From an uncultured Bacteroidota bacterium (GTDB lineage: Bacteria; Bacteroidota; Bacteroidia; 2-12-FULL-35-15), in NCBI GenBank assembly GCA_903889605.1, contig CAISYK010001263.1:1-7373 (forward strand): a stretch of DNA of 7,373 bases, read 5' to 3'. The notes beneath the pieces are model-generated. The model was given only the letters and a program-made list of their open reading frames with translations. It made no database searches and was not told the origin of the DNA. Below, one piece after another: positions 1 to 6,999 of this stretch. The position numbers and the translations under genes are program-made. The stretch's first letter is position 1. Each line of letters begins with the position of its first letter.

Positions 1-65
1 CCCATTTCTGCCTTCCCAAATTTTTCATAAGGGATATGGTTTAATTTTATGACAATGTCTTTAAT

Positions 66-120
66 CGGCAATATCATTCTTGACGAAAAGTCTGTCGTTT
101 TGTATCATTCAATATTGCCG
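66..120. repeat. 9-bp inverted repeat with 37-nt spacer
   Basis: CGGCAATAT at 66-74 is perfectly complementary to ATATTGCCG at 112-120. The spacer is long and no T-run follows either arm, so it does not look like a standard intrinsic terminator. It lies just left of the CGCAAAG palindrome and could be part of the same element or an older insertion site. The function is unknown. Confidence 0.45.
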
Positions 121-239
121 GAGTTTCACGCAAAGGCCGCAAAGAAAAAAATACGCAAAGGATGCAAAGTCTGTGTTTTCATAATTCTGCGCTCTTTGCG
201 AAATTCTTTGCGTTCTTTACGTGAAATGTTTTGTATCAT
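97..239. repeat. 12-bp direct repeat bracketing the palindrome
   Basis: GTTTTGTATCAT occurs exactly at 97-108 and again at 228-239, on either side of the palindrome at 124-226. The right copy begins one base after the palindrome ends; the left copy ends 15 bases before it begins. This is what a target-site duplication could look like, but the asymmetry leaves that open. Chance is unlikely but not excluded for an AT-rich 12-mer within about 240 bp. Confidence 0.5.
124..226. repeat. Palindromic intergenic element made of CGCAAAG units
   Basis: The left arm (124-169) carries CGCAAAG at 129-135, 138-144 and 154-160, plus the variant TGCAAAG at 163-169. The right arm (185-226) carries the complement CTTTGCG at 194-200 and 206-212 and CTTTACG at 215-221. 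The outer ends TTTCACG (124-130) and CGTGAAA (220-226) pair perfectly, so the whole unit can fold into a long imperfect hairpin with a loop at about 170-184. From general knowledge, CGCAAAG-rich palindromes are common between genes in Bacteroidota genomes. It lies about 30 bp after the kelch stop codon and might act as a 3' structure or terminator, but that role is inferred. Confidence 0.75.
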
Positions 240-257
240 AGACATTAAAGGCAGACT

Positions 258-1178
258 CTATTTAAACTCCCAGAAATCATCTTTTTCAGATTTGCCGCAG
301 CCTAAACCAAAATAACCTTTATTTGATGCGGATATACTTATAGAATTAAATCTTGGAACGCCGGCAAAATTTGATTTTTTGCCCCATTTATCATTGATGC
401 TGTAATATTCCCACAAATCCTGTAAAGGAGATATGTCCCATCCTGAAACTAAGTATCCATTATTACTAATGGAAAATGAAGCCGCTCCATATCTGGAAGT
501 TCCGCTAAAATCTTTCTTTTTAGTCCATGAATTGTTTTGAGGATTGAATTCCCAAAAATCTTTTTTATTTCCGTTTTTTGATAATCCTGTTCCCAAATAT
601 CCATTTGTTTCGATATTAAAGCCGACTGCCATTTGCCTTTCTTCACCGGGGAAATCCGTTTTTTTTGTCCATAAATTATTTACAGGATCATACTCCCAAA
701 AATCTTTTGCAAAATTCCCCTGCCCCATATCTCCAGTTCCTGCATAAGCCTTCCCTCCAATTGAAAACCCCACAGCATAAACCCTTCCTGATATTCCCAT
801 GCTTGATTTTTGTGTCCATTTGTCTGCTGCTGGATCATATTCCCATAAATCGTTAAGCAATTTCCTGGTTCCATTCGAACCCAGGCCAATATAACCTTTA
901 CCGGCAATGGAAAAGCCTATTGCACCAAATCTTGGACCTCCTGAAAAATCAGCCTTTCTTGTCCATTTATTTAAAGCTGGATCATATTCCCAGAAATCAT
1001 TTGAAGCTCCCGAAGCGCTGTCGATGCCCGTGCCGACATACAATTTGTTTCCTATTGAAAAAGCTGCTGCAAGTCTTTTTTGGGAGCCTTTAAAATTGGC
1101 CAGTTTAGTCCAGGAATTTTGAGCGCTGAGGTTGATAATAAATGAGCTCAATAAAATCATAAAATATATCTTTTTCAT
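258..1178 (-). CDS. Secreted six-bladed kelch-repeat beta-propeller protein
   Basis: This 306-residue protein starts with a signal peptide (Lys-Lys, hydrophobic core, Ser-Ala-Gln at 18-20) followed by kelch repeats. The blade signature Asp-Phe/Leu-Trp-Glu-Tyr/Phe recurs near residues 61, 110, 159, 207, 254 and 301, each preceded by a Gly-Tyr/Leu-x-Gly-x-Gly strand. The first five are followed by a Trp ten to eleven residues after the blade Trp. The sixth blade stops right after Phe-Trp-Glu-Phe-Lys, and its missing Trp strand is probably supplied by Asn-Ser-Trp-Thr-Lys at 21-25, closing a six-bladed ring. There is no T9SS tail, anchor or catalytic motif, so it is probably periplasmic or exported by another route and binds an unknown partner. 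Automatic labels such as galactose oxidase would not be justified. The ATG at 1176-1178 is chosen because the signal peptide begins there; no Shine-Dalgarno sequence precedes it. It lies 137 bp after the phosphoesterase gene on the same strand and may be cotranscribed. Confidence 0.9.
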   Translation of the reverse strand: MKKIYFMILLSSFIINLSAQNSWTKLANFKGSQKRLAAAFSIGNKLYVGTGIDSASGASNDFWEYDPALNKWTRKADFSGGPRFGAIGFSIAGKGYIGLGSNGTRKLLNDLWEYDPAADKWTQKSSMGISGRVYAVGFSIGGKAYAGTGDMGQGNFAKDFWEYDPVNNLWTKKTDFPGEERQMAVGFNIETNGYLGTGLSKNGNKKDFWEFNPQNNSWTKKKDFSGTSRYGAASFSISNNGYLVSGWDISPLQDLWEYYSINDKWGKKSNFAGVPRFNSISISASNKGYFGLGCGKSEKDDFWEFK

Positions 1179-1223
1179 GTTTGTTGTTTATTTGGGAATT
1201 AAAAAAATTTAATCCTGCAATAT

Positions 1224-1250
1224 TCGGTTCAGTAATTTATTTTGAACCAA
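1224..1250 (-). terminator. Weak candidate terminator after the phosphoesterase gene
   Basis: Read on the minus strand, TTGGTTCA and TGAACCGA can form an 8-bp stem (one G-U pair) around an 11-nt loop. It begins 65 nt after the phosphoesterase stop codon. A T-rich run (complement of 1201-1210) follows only after about 13 nt, so this is not a canonical intrinsic terminator. It could equally be a structure in a transcript continuing into the kelch gene. Confidence 0.25.
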
Positions 1251-1315
1251 AATATTATATCTATAGTTTATTAACTTTATTGATCCTTTTCAAAACAGCA
1301 TTAAAAAAACAATAT

Positions 1316-2146
1316 TTACTTCGTCAGCAAAATCTTTGACGTTTGAATTTTATCATCAATTGATACTTTCATAAAATAAACTCCAACAGGAAGATTTGAT
1401 TTCAATTCTATAGATTCTTTAATACATCCATTTATTTTCTTTGGTTGATTTTTATATATCACAGTGCCGTATGAGTCTGTAACTTCAATTACGAGAGTTT
1501 TTTCAAGCAGATCATCAACACAAAGCTCAAGGCTGAATTGCCCGGTATTAGGATTAGGGTAAACAATCATATCATACGTATTTTCCAAAATAGGATTTTC
1601 CTGATGACTATCATCTGCAGGCGGGATATTCAAAATTTTCAGCCCGCTCAGAGTATTTAATTTTAAATTGAAACTAATATCTGAGCTTGTTACAGCATTT
1701 TGGTGAATTTCCACGGCTATAAGATTTGTTCCATTAATCAATGAGGCCGAACTTATGTTAGCCAGCAAAAAAGTCGATTCATTGTCTCCATCTATATAGG
1801 TTGGTGCAAGTGTATTATAATAAATTGTTCCTCCCGGAAGATTGTTTCTATATACTTCGACTCCATTAATATATATAACTGCTCCGTCATCACGTATTAA
1901 ATTTAACTCTAAGCCCGAAATAGCTGATATATCTGTTACATCGAAGGTTTTTCTAAAATATGTTGTGATATATTTATTTGTTGCAGAAGGCCCGAAACTA
2001 ACTACTGTGGCTTCACCGCCATCGCCATACCCAAGTTCGGCATTTCCTGTTTTCCATGATGCATCATTTAATGAAGCAGTTCTCCATGCAGTTCCTTGGT
2101 TAGATCCATTATCTAAATACTTCCAGCTGCCTCCTGCCGAAATTAA
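1316..2146 (-). repeat. Copy 1 of duplicated tail cassette (beta-sandwich plus T9SS sorting domain)
   Basis: This stretch encodes residues 1169-1444 of the phosphoesterase. It is a direct repeat of 6172-6999 in the neighbouring gene, differing in length by a single codon (831 versus 828 bp). By eye the last 86 residues differ at about 16 positions, mostly conservatively, and both copies keep two cysteines (Cys1377 and Cys1409 here). Bases 1539-1576 are identical to 6395-6432 over 38 positions. Confidence 0.9.
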
Positions 2147-5100
2147 TTCTATTGAAGGAGGCGTAAAAGGAGTTTCAAATTGTGAAAGCCTGCTGCCTGG
2201 TATCGGTCTTTCCTGAATACCTGAAGGAAGCTGCCATCCAACAGCACAGTTATCTGCCATAGTACCTTCCTTATGTAATGCTTCAATATAATATTTCTGA
2301 CCCTTTATAAGATATATTGAAGCTGATTTTTGTGAAGAATATTTTGTCCATTGCCTTGGACTTGTAGATCCTGAAACGTAAGCTATTTTTACTTTGCCAT
2401 CCGGCTTTTCATTTGTGCTGAGCCACAATTCACTGTTATCATCACTTGCTATCCAAAAAATATAATTTCCGGTTTCAGGTGCGCAGACATAACCTCTTAT
2501 TCGCTGGCCATAATTATCTCCAAAACTCTGAGGTGACTGAAAAATAGAAAGCTCTTCAGTTAAACTTGGAGGTGTAGTGATTGGAATAGAGCTTATTAAT
2601 GTACCGCTTACATTATTCCAAACTTCTCTGGAAATTGTACCAGTAACATTGTATGCTGTATCAGTAGGATTTACAGTAATATTTATTTGTGAGGATACAG
2701 CATTATTGTTCAAGCTATCTGTAGCCTTAGCTGTTAGCAAATATATACCTGCAGAAGCATTTTCCCATATATAATCATAAGGACTTAATAAGTCTTCGCC
2801 AAGTTTTGCTGCTCCGGCAAAAAATTCAATTTTTTGTATTTTTCCTTTACCGCCTGTTGCTGACGCATGTATAGAAATTGAAGTGTCTGCTCGAAAAGAT
2901 GCGTTATTTGCCGGAGAAGTAATTGAAGCTGTAAATGGATTAGTTACAGTAATATTTATTACAGCTGAAACAGCAGTATTATTAAGGCTGTCGGCGGCCT
3001 TGGCAGTAAGGTCATAAAGTCCGGCAGGAACATTGTTCCATTTAAAACTGTATGGGCTTGTTAAATCTTCACCAAGTTTAACTGCACCGGCAAAAAACTC
3101 AACTTTTTGTATTGCTCCTGATCCGCCAGACACTGCTGCTTGAATAATAATTACAGAATCAGAACTAAAAGAAGCGTTATTTACCGGAGAAGTAATAGCT
3201 GTTATTAACTTATCAGCCAACTTAATAGTAATATTAATTATTGCTGAAACAGCAGTATTATTTCCGTTGTCTGTGACCTTTGCTGTAAGTGCATAATTAC
3301 CGGCGGCAGCATTGTTCCATGTAAAACTATACGGACTTGCTAAATCTTCACCAAGCTTAACTGCACCTGCAAAAAATTCAACTTTTTGTATTGTTCCTGT
3401 TCCTCCGGATGCCGAAGCCTGAATAGCGACCGAAGAACCTACACTAAAAGAAGAGTTATTTACAGGGGTTATTATAGAGGCCGTTAATGTGTTTGTAACA
3501 ATAATATTTTTTACAGCCGAAACTGCAGTATTATTTCCGTTGTCCGTGACCTTTGCGGTAAGTGCATAATTACCGGCAGCAGCATTGTTCCATCTAAAAG
3601 TGTAAGGACTGGCTAAATCTTCTCCAAGCTTTACTGCACCTGCAAAAAATTCAACTTTTTGAATTCTTCCGGTTCCACCTGATGCTGCGGCATTTATGAC
3701 AACAGCAGAACCTGTATTAAAAGAAGCGTTATTTGCCGGGGAGGTAATAGTTGCAGCTAATGTATTCGCAACAGAAATATTTATAACTGCCGAAACAACA
3801 GTATTGTTTCCGCTGTCAGTAACCTTGGCTGTAAGTGCATAATTGCCTGCGGCTGCATTGTTCCATGAAAAACTATATGGACTTGTTAAATCTTCACCAA
3901 GCTTTACTGTTCCTGCAAAGAATTCAACTTTTTGAATTGTTCCGGTTCCCCCTGATGCTGCCGCATTTATAACAACAGCAGAACCTGTATTAAAAGAAGC
4001 ATTATTTGCCGGGGAGGTAATAGACGCGGCTAATGTATTCGCAACAGAAATATTTATAACTGCCGAAACAACAGTGTTGTTTCCGCTGTCAGTACCCCTT
4101 CCTGTAAGAGCATAATTACCAGCTGCCGCATTGTTCCATGAAAAACTATACGGACTTGTTAAATCTTCACCAAGCTTTACTGCTCCTGCAAAAAATTCAA
4201 CTTTTTGAATTGTGCCGGTGCCCCCTGATGCTGCAGCATTTATAACAACTGCAGAACCTGTATTAAAAGAAGCGTTATTTGCCGGGGAGGTAATTGATGC
4301 GGTTAATGTATTCACAACAGTAATATTTATTACTGCCGAAACAGCTGTATTGTTTCCGCTGTCAGTCACCTTTGCTGTAAGAGCATAATTACCGGCTGGC
4401 GCATCGTTCCATAAAAAGCTATATGGGCTTGTTACATCTTCACCAAGTTTAACTGCACCTGCAAAGAATTCAATTTTTTGTATTGTTCCTGTGCTGCCGC
4501 TTGCTGAGGCATTTATAGTTATTGGACTTCCTACAGAAAATGAAGCATTGTTCAGAGGTGAGGAAATTACTGCATTTAAAACATTCTGACTGTTTGTTAA
4601 ATAATATGTATCAATAAGAGTTCCTGATTTATTATAGAATTTGAAAGACAGAGAATCAGTATATTCCTTACAAAGCATTGCACCGTAATTTGAATTATAA
4701 CGAAACACGGTTTCGGGCAATGGAGAAGGTTTAAAACCATGTATATTTCTACCGCCCAAACCATTAACAAAATATAGTAAACCGCCAACCATCAATCTCT
4801 CATATACATGTGAATGGCCTACTAAAACAACATGGGCTCCCCAACTTTTAAAAGGCCACCGCATATAAGCCTGACTGCCTATAACTGCATCAGAACAATA
4901 AGGCGGATTGTGGAAATAAACGACATTCCATTTGGATGTTGAGGCCTGAAGTTTATTTTTAAGCCACACGCCTTGGGTGGAAGTGCTGCTGGTACCATCT
5001 GGTTCACTTGGATCACTATCCAGAACAAAAAAATGAATATTGCCTTTTACATAATCATAATACCTTTCGTTTCCAGGCAAAGTAAAATATTGATAGTAAG

Positions 5101-5650
5101 GACTCCCATTGTTTGTTATTAAGTCATGATTACCTATACAAGGGAAAAATTTATTGGAAGATGCACCAGTACCGTAACTTCCAGTATACGGATAAATATA
5201 ATTATGATAATATTGTCCAATATTAGCATCTATCGTGCTGGCTGCGCCATTTTCATAATTATTATCTCCCACAGTAATTATAAAATCCGGATTCCATGAT
5301 TTTACCAAATCTGCAACCCCGGCTTCGTTTGAACTTTCTAAACCATAATCTCCTATTATCGCAAACGTCGCTCTTGCAGAGGTCACAACGACAGATGACA
5401 GCTTTACAATAGGACCAGTGTTAGTTATATTTTTTGGCTGCGAGGATGCAGAAGCTGATGAGGATTCATCTATTCCTAAAGGTACAGCAGCATTAGGTAA
5501 AGGAGTCGTTTCTGAAATTGAAAGGTTTTCTTCCTGTGAAGTATCAGGAGTTTTGAAATATTTTGAATAGCCTGTATAAGCCAATGCCGCAGCTGTTGAT
5601 ATAATAGCTATATAAATATAAGTGCTGTTTTTTGAAGGTAAATATTTCAT
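1316..5650 (-). CDS. T9SS-secreted purple-acid-phosphatase-like metallophosphoesterase with seven Ig-like repeats, PA14 and beta-sandwich modules
   Basis: The protein has 1444 residues. Residues 1-30 are a signal peptide or signal anchor (Lys near the start, hydrophobic stretch 11-26), then a Ser/Thr/Pro-rich linker to about 90. The metallophosphoesterase domain (about 94-350) has all five purple acid phosphatase motifs: D101-Y-G103, GDNNY (128-132), GNHD (173-176), V244-x-x-H247 and GHSH (278-281). All expected metal ligands are present, so it should be an active dinuclear-metal phosphoesterase; the substrate is unknown. Seven Ig-like repeats of about 91 residues follow (358-996), then a PA14-like domain (about 997-1160), a galactose-binding-like beta-sandwich (about 1167-1331) and a T9SS type A sorting domain (1359-1444) that should direct outer-membrane export and surface attachment or release. 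The ATG at 5648-5650 is chosen because the signal sequence begins there; no Shine-Dalgarno sequence is visible. It sits between a paralogous secreted protein and a kelch protein. Confidence 0.93.
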   Translation of the reverse strand: MKYLPSKNSTYIYIAIISTAAALAYTGYSKYFKTPDTSQEENLSISETTPLPNAAVPLGIDESSSASASSQPKNITNTGPIVKLSSVVVTSARATFAIIGDYGLESSNEAGVADLVKSWNPDFIITVGDNNYENGAASTIDANIGQYYHNYIYPYTGSYGTGASSNKFFPCIGNHDLITNNGSPYYQYFTLPGNERYYDYVKGNIHFFVLDSDPSEPDGTSSTSTQGVWLKNKLQASTSKWNVVYFHNPPYCSDAVIGSQAYMRWPFKSWGAHVVLVGHSHVYERLMVGGLLYFVNGLGGRNIHGFKPSPLPETVFRYNSNYGAMLCKEYTDSLSFKFYNKSGTLIDTYYLTNSQNVLNAVISSPLNNASFSVGSPITINASASGSTGTIQKIEFFAGAVKLGEDVTSPYSFLWNDAPAGNYALTAKVTDSGNNTAVSAVINITVVNTLTASITSPANNASFNTGSAVVINAAASGGTGTIQKVEFFAGAVKLGEDLTSPYSFSWNNAAAGNYALTGRGTDSGNNTVVSAVINISVANTLAASITSPANNASFNTGSAVVINAAASGGTGTIQKVEFFAGTVKLGEDLTSPYSFSWNNAAAGNYALTAKVTDSGNNTVVSAVINISVANTLAATITSPANNASFNTGSAVVINAAASGGTGRIQKVEFFAGAVKLGEDLASPYTFRWNNAAAGNYALTAKVTDNGNNTAVSAVKNIIVTNTLTASIITPVNNSSFSVGSSVAIQASASGGTGTIQKVEFFAGAVKLGEDLASPYSFTWNNAAAGNYALTAKVTDNGNNTAVSAIINITIKLADKLITAITSPVNNASFSSDSVIIIQAAVSGGSGAIQKVEFFAGAVKLGEDLTSPYSFKWNNVPAGLYDLTAKAADSLNNTAVSAVINITVTNPFTASITSPANNASFRADTSISIHASATGGKGKIQKIEFFAGAAKLGEDLLSPYDYIWENASAGIYLLTAKATDSLNNNAVSSQINITVNPTDTAYNVTGTISREVWNNVSGTLISSIPITTPPSLTEELSIFQSPQSFGDNYGQRIRGYVCAPETGNYIFWIASDDNSELWLSTNEKPDGKVKIAYVSGSTSPRQWTKYSSQKSASIYLIKGQKYYIEALHKEGTMADNCAVGWQLPSGIQERPIPGSRLSQFETPFTPPSIELISAGGSWKYLDNGSNQGTAWRTASLNDASWKTGNAELGYGDGGEATVVSFGPSATNKYITTYFRKTFDVTDISAISGLELNLIRDDGAVIYINGVEVYRNNLPGGTIYYNTLAPTYIDGDNESTFLLANISSASLINGTNLIAVEIHQNAVTSSDISFNLKLNTLSGLKILNIPPADDSHQENPILENTYDMIVYPNPNTGQFSLELCVDDLLEKTLVIEVTDSYGTVIYKNQPKKINGCIKESIELKSNLPVGVYFMKVSIDDKIQTSKILLTK
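2663..4579 (-). repeat. Seven tandem 273-bp repeats encoding Ig-like domains
   Basis: The repeats cover residues 358-448, 449-539, 540-630, 631-721, 722-814, 815-905 and 906-996 of the phosphoesterase. Each has the pattern Ser-Pro-x-Asn-Asn-x-Ser-Phe, then Ile-Gln-Lys-Val/Ile-Glu-Phe-Phe-Ala-Gly, Leu-Gly-Glu-Asp, Ser-Pro-Tyr, Trp, and Leu-Thr-Ala-Lys. This resembles the bacterial Ig-like Big_7 type. The period is exactly 273 bp in the middle: the string GGGGAGGTAA starts at 3738, 4011 and 4284. Such arrays usually serve as stalks that hold a domain away from the cell surface; that role here is inferred. Confidence 0.93.
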
Positions 5651-5769
5651 AATTAATTTATTGATCTTAATTGATGACTATTATTCAAATGATATTTGTG
5701 ATTAGGGTTCAATGAATTTTCATACATTTTTTTGGGATTATTGGAATCTTTTACAAAAGGAAAAAATTT

Positions 5770-5777
5770 CAAAATTA
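5770..5777 (-). promoter_or_regulatory. Candidate Bacteroidota -7 promoter box for the phosphoesterase gene
   Basis: On the minus strand this reads TAATTTTG, an exact match to the Bacteroidota -7 consensus TAnnTTTG. It would place a transcript start near 5763 and give a leader of about 113 nt before the ATG at 5650. No TTTG -33 box is found at the usual spacing, and such an 8-mer is easily found by chance in AT-rich DNA, so this is tentative. A second match, TACTTTTG at 6045-6038, lies in the loop of the palindrome and is less likely. Confidence 0.25.
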
Positions 5778-5971
5778 TATCAAGTGAATATCTATTATTC
5801 TGATTTTCGGTAGGAGTGAATTCCTTATAGGTCAAATATGAATGTTATACCCCGGACAAATACAATAATAAAAACCGGTTTAATGAATTAAATTCAAAAA
5901 GATCAAAATATGGTCTACTGCAAATTTCCAGTATAATAACTATCAAATTTTAAAATCTATTAGGCCTTGAA

Positions 5972-6114
5972 CCATAAATAGAGTCAGTCTATAATGTCCT
6001 GTTTCTTCGTTATTCTTGTTTTAAAAATCTTCATTTACAAAAGTAAACTCCTGATTTTCAAAACTACGAAAGCCTCAAACTCGAACATTATAGTTCAGAC
6101 TCTTGACTGTATGG
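5972..6114. repeat. 143-bp imperfect palindrome, possibly a MITE-like element
   Basis: The paired blocks, from outside inward, are CCATA (5972-5976) with TATGG (6110-6114), AGAGTC (5980-5985) with GACTCT (6098-6103), CTATAATGT (5989-5997) with ACATTATAG (6085-6093), GTTTTAAAAATC (6018-6029) with GATTTTCAAAAC (6053-6064, one mismatch), and TTTAC (6034-6038) with GTAAA (6043-6047). The centre is an AAAA loop at 6039-6042. The two 20-nt segments between the second and third cores pair poorly. It carries no open frame. It starts 58 nt beyond the stop codon of the upstream gene. Size and symmetry fit a non-autonomous insertion element or a repeated hairpin; no target-site duplication is evident. 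Confidence 0.7.
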
Positions 6115-6171
6115 ACAGACGCTAAATAGGGATAATTTGCCATACCCATGCAATATGTACATCATTAAACA

Positions 6172-6999
6172 TTATTTAGTTAATAATATCTTTGATGTTT
6201 GAGTTTTCCCTTCAATTGTTACTTTCATCCAATATATACCCACAGGAAGGCTTGATTTCAACTCAATTGCTTCTTTAATACAACCATCTATTTTCTTAGG
6301 CTGATTTTGATATACCACAGTGCCGAATGAATCAGAGACTTCTATTACAAGAGTCTTTTCCTGCAGATCTTCAACACAAAGCTCAAGGGTGAACTGCCCG
6401 GTATTAGGATTAGGGTAAACAATCATATCATAGGTATTTTCCAAAATAGTCTTTTGCTGAATACTATCAGAATGAGGGATATCCATGTTTTTTAATCCGC
6501 TCATAGTGCTCAATTTTAAATTAAAACTAATATCTTCGCTGGTGACAGCATTTTGATGTATTTCCACTGCAATAAGATTCGTTCCATCAACCAATGAGGC
6601 TGAACTTAAATTTGCCTTAACAGCAACTGATTCATCTCTTTCATCAATTATTGAAGGTGCAAGTGTATTGTAATAGATTGTTCCTGCCGGAAGATTGTTC
6701 CTATATGCTTCAATGCCATTTATATATACCACAGCTCCGTCATCGCGGATTAAGCTTAACTCTAAGCCTGAAATAGTTGATTTGTCAGTCACTTCAAACG
6801 TTTTTCGAAAATATGTGGTGATGTATTTATTAGTTGCAGAAGGTCCGAAGCTTACTAAAGTGACTGCACTGCTGTCGCCATACCCAAATTCTGCATATCC
6901 TGTTTTCCATGTTGTATCATTTAAATAAATCTCCTTCCATTCAGTTCCTTGGTTTGTTCCATTATCCTGGTATTTCCAAATTCCTCCAAGAGAAACTAA
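6172..6999 (-). repeat. Copy 2 of duplicated tail cassette (beta-sandwich plus T9SS sorting domain)
   Basis: This is the second copy of the cassette at 1316-2146. Alignable features include Trp-Lys-Tyr followed by Asp-Asn-Gly, Phe-Gly-Pro-Ser-Ala-Thr-Asn-Lys-Tyr, Ile-Arg-Asp-Asp-Gly-Ala-Val and Val-Glu-Ile-His-Gln-Asn-Ala-Val, all present in both. The similarity stops at the upstream border of the beta-sandwich, where one gene has PA14 and the other an Ig-like repeat. Confidence 0.9.

Larger units (their letters stand above)
1..257. other. Non-coding region downstream of the kelch gene
   Basis: No convincing gene is present between the left edge and the kelch stop codon. The stretch holds a 9-bp inverted repeat (66-74 with 112-120), a 12-bp direct repeat (97-108 and 228-239) and a 103-bp palindrome (124-226), listed separately. 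A forward reading frame runs across it, but its translation is mainly a read-through of the palindrome (Ser-Leu-Arg repeats), so it is not called as a gene. Bases 1-60 show nothing recognisable. Confidence 0.6.
5651..6171. other. 521-bp intergenic region between the two T9SS protein genes
   Basis: No convincing gene is present. The stretch holds a 143-bp imperfect palindrome (5972-6114) and a possible -7 promoter box at 5770-5777. A minus-strand frame from 5835 to 5653 ends two bases before the phosphoesterase ATG, but it needs a TTG start, is low in complexity and resembles nothing known, so it is not called. Bases 5836-5971 and 6115-6171 are AT-rich with nothing recognisable. Confidence 0.6.

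Noticed and set aside
49..315. 88-residue forward reading frame at the left edge
   Set aside because: Most of it is translation of the CGCAAAG palindrome and the antisense end of the kelch gene; it has no recognisable domain.
1842..2216. 124-residue forward frame, mirrored by a similar 77-residue forward frame at 6695-6928
   Set aside because: Both are antisense shadows of the duplicated beta-sandwich region; their similarity to each other only reflects the duplication on the minus strand.
2663..4579. Regular repeats considered as a CRISPR-like or non-coding tandem array
   Set aside because: The 273-bp period keeps the reading frame, the differences are at the protein-family level and there are no unique spacers; these are protein domain repeats.
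5653..5835. 60-residue minus-strand frame ending two bases before the phosphoesterase ATG
   Set aside because: It requires a TTG start, is rich in Asn and Lys as expected for AT-rich non-coding DNA, and shows no signal, domain or ribosome binding site. It probably lies in the leader of the phosphoesterase gene.
5981..6102. Hairpin considered as a tRNA, riboswitch or simple terminator
   Set aside because: There is no cloverleaf or anticodon arm, no known riboswitch core, and no T-run after a GC-rich stem; the symmetry of the whole unit fits a palindromic repeat better.
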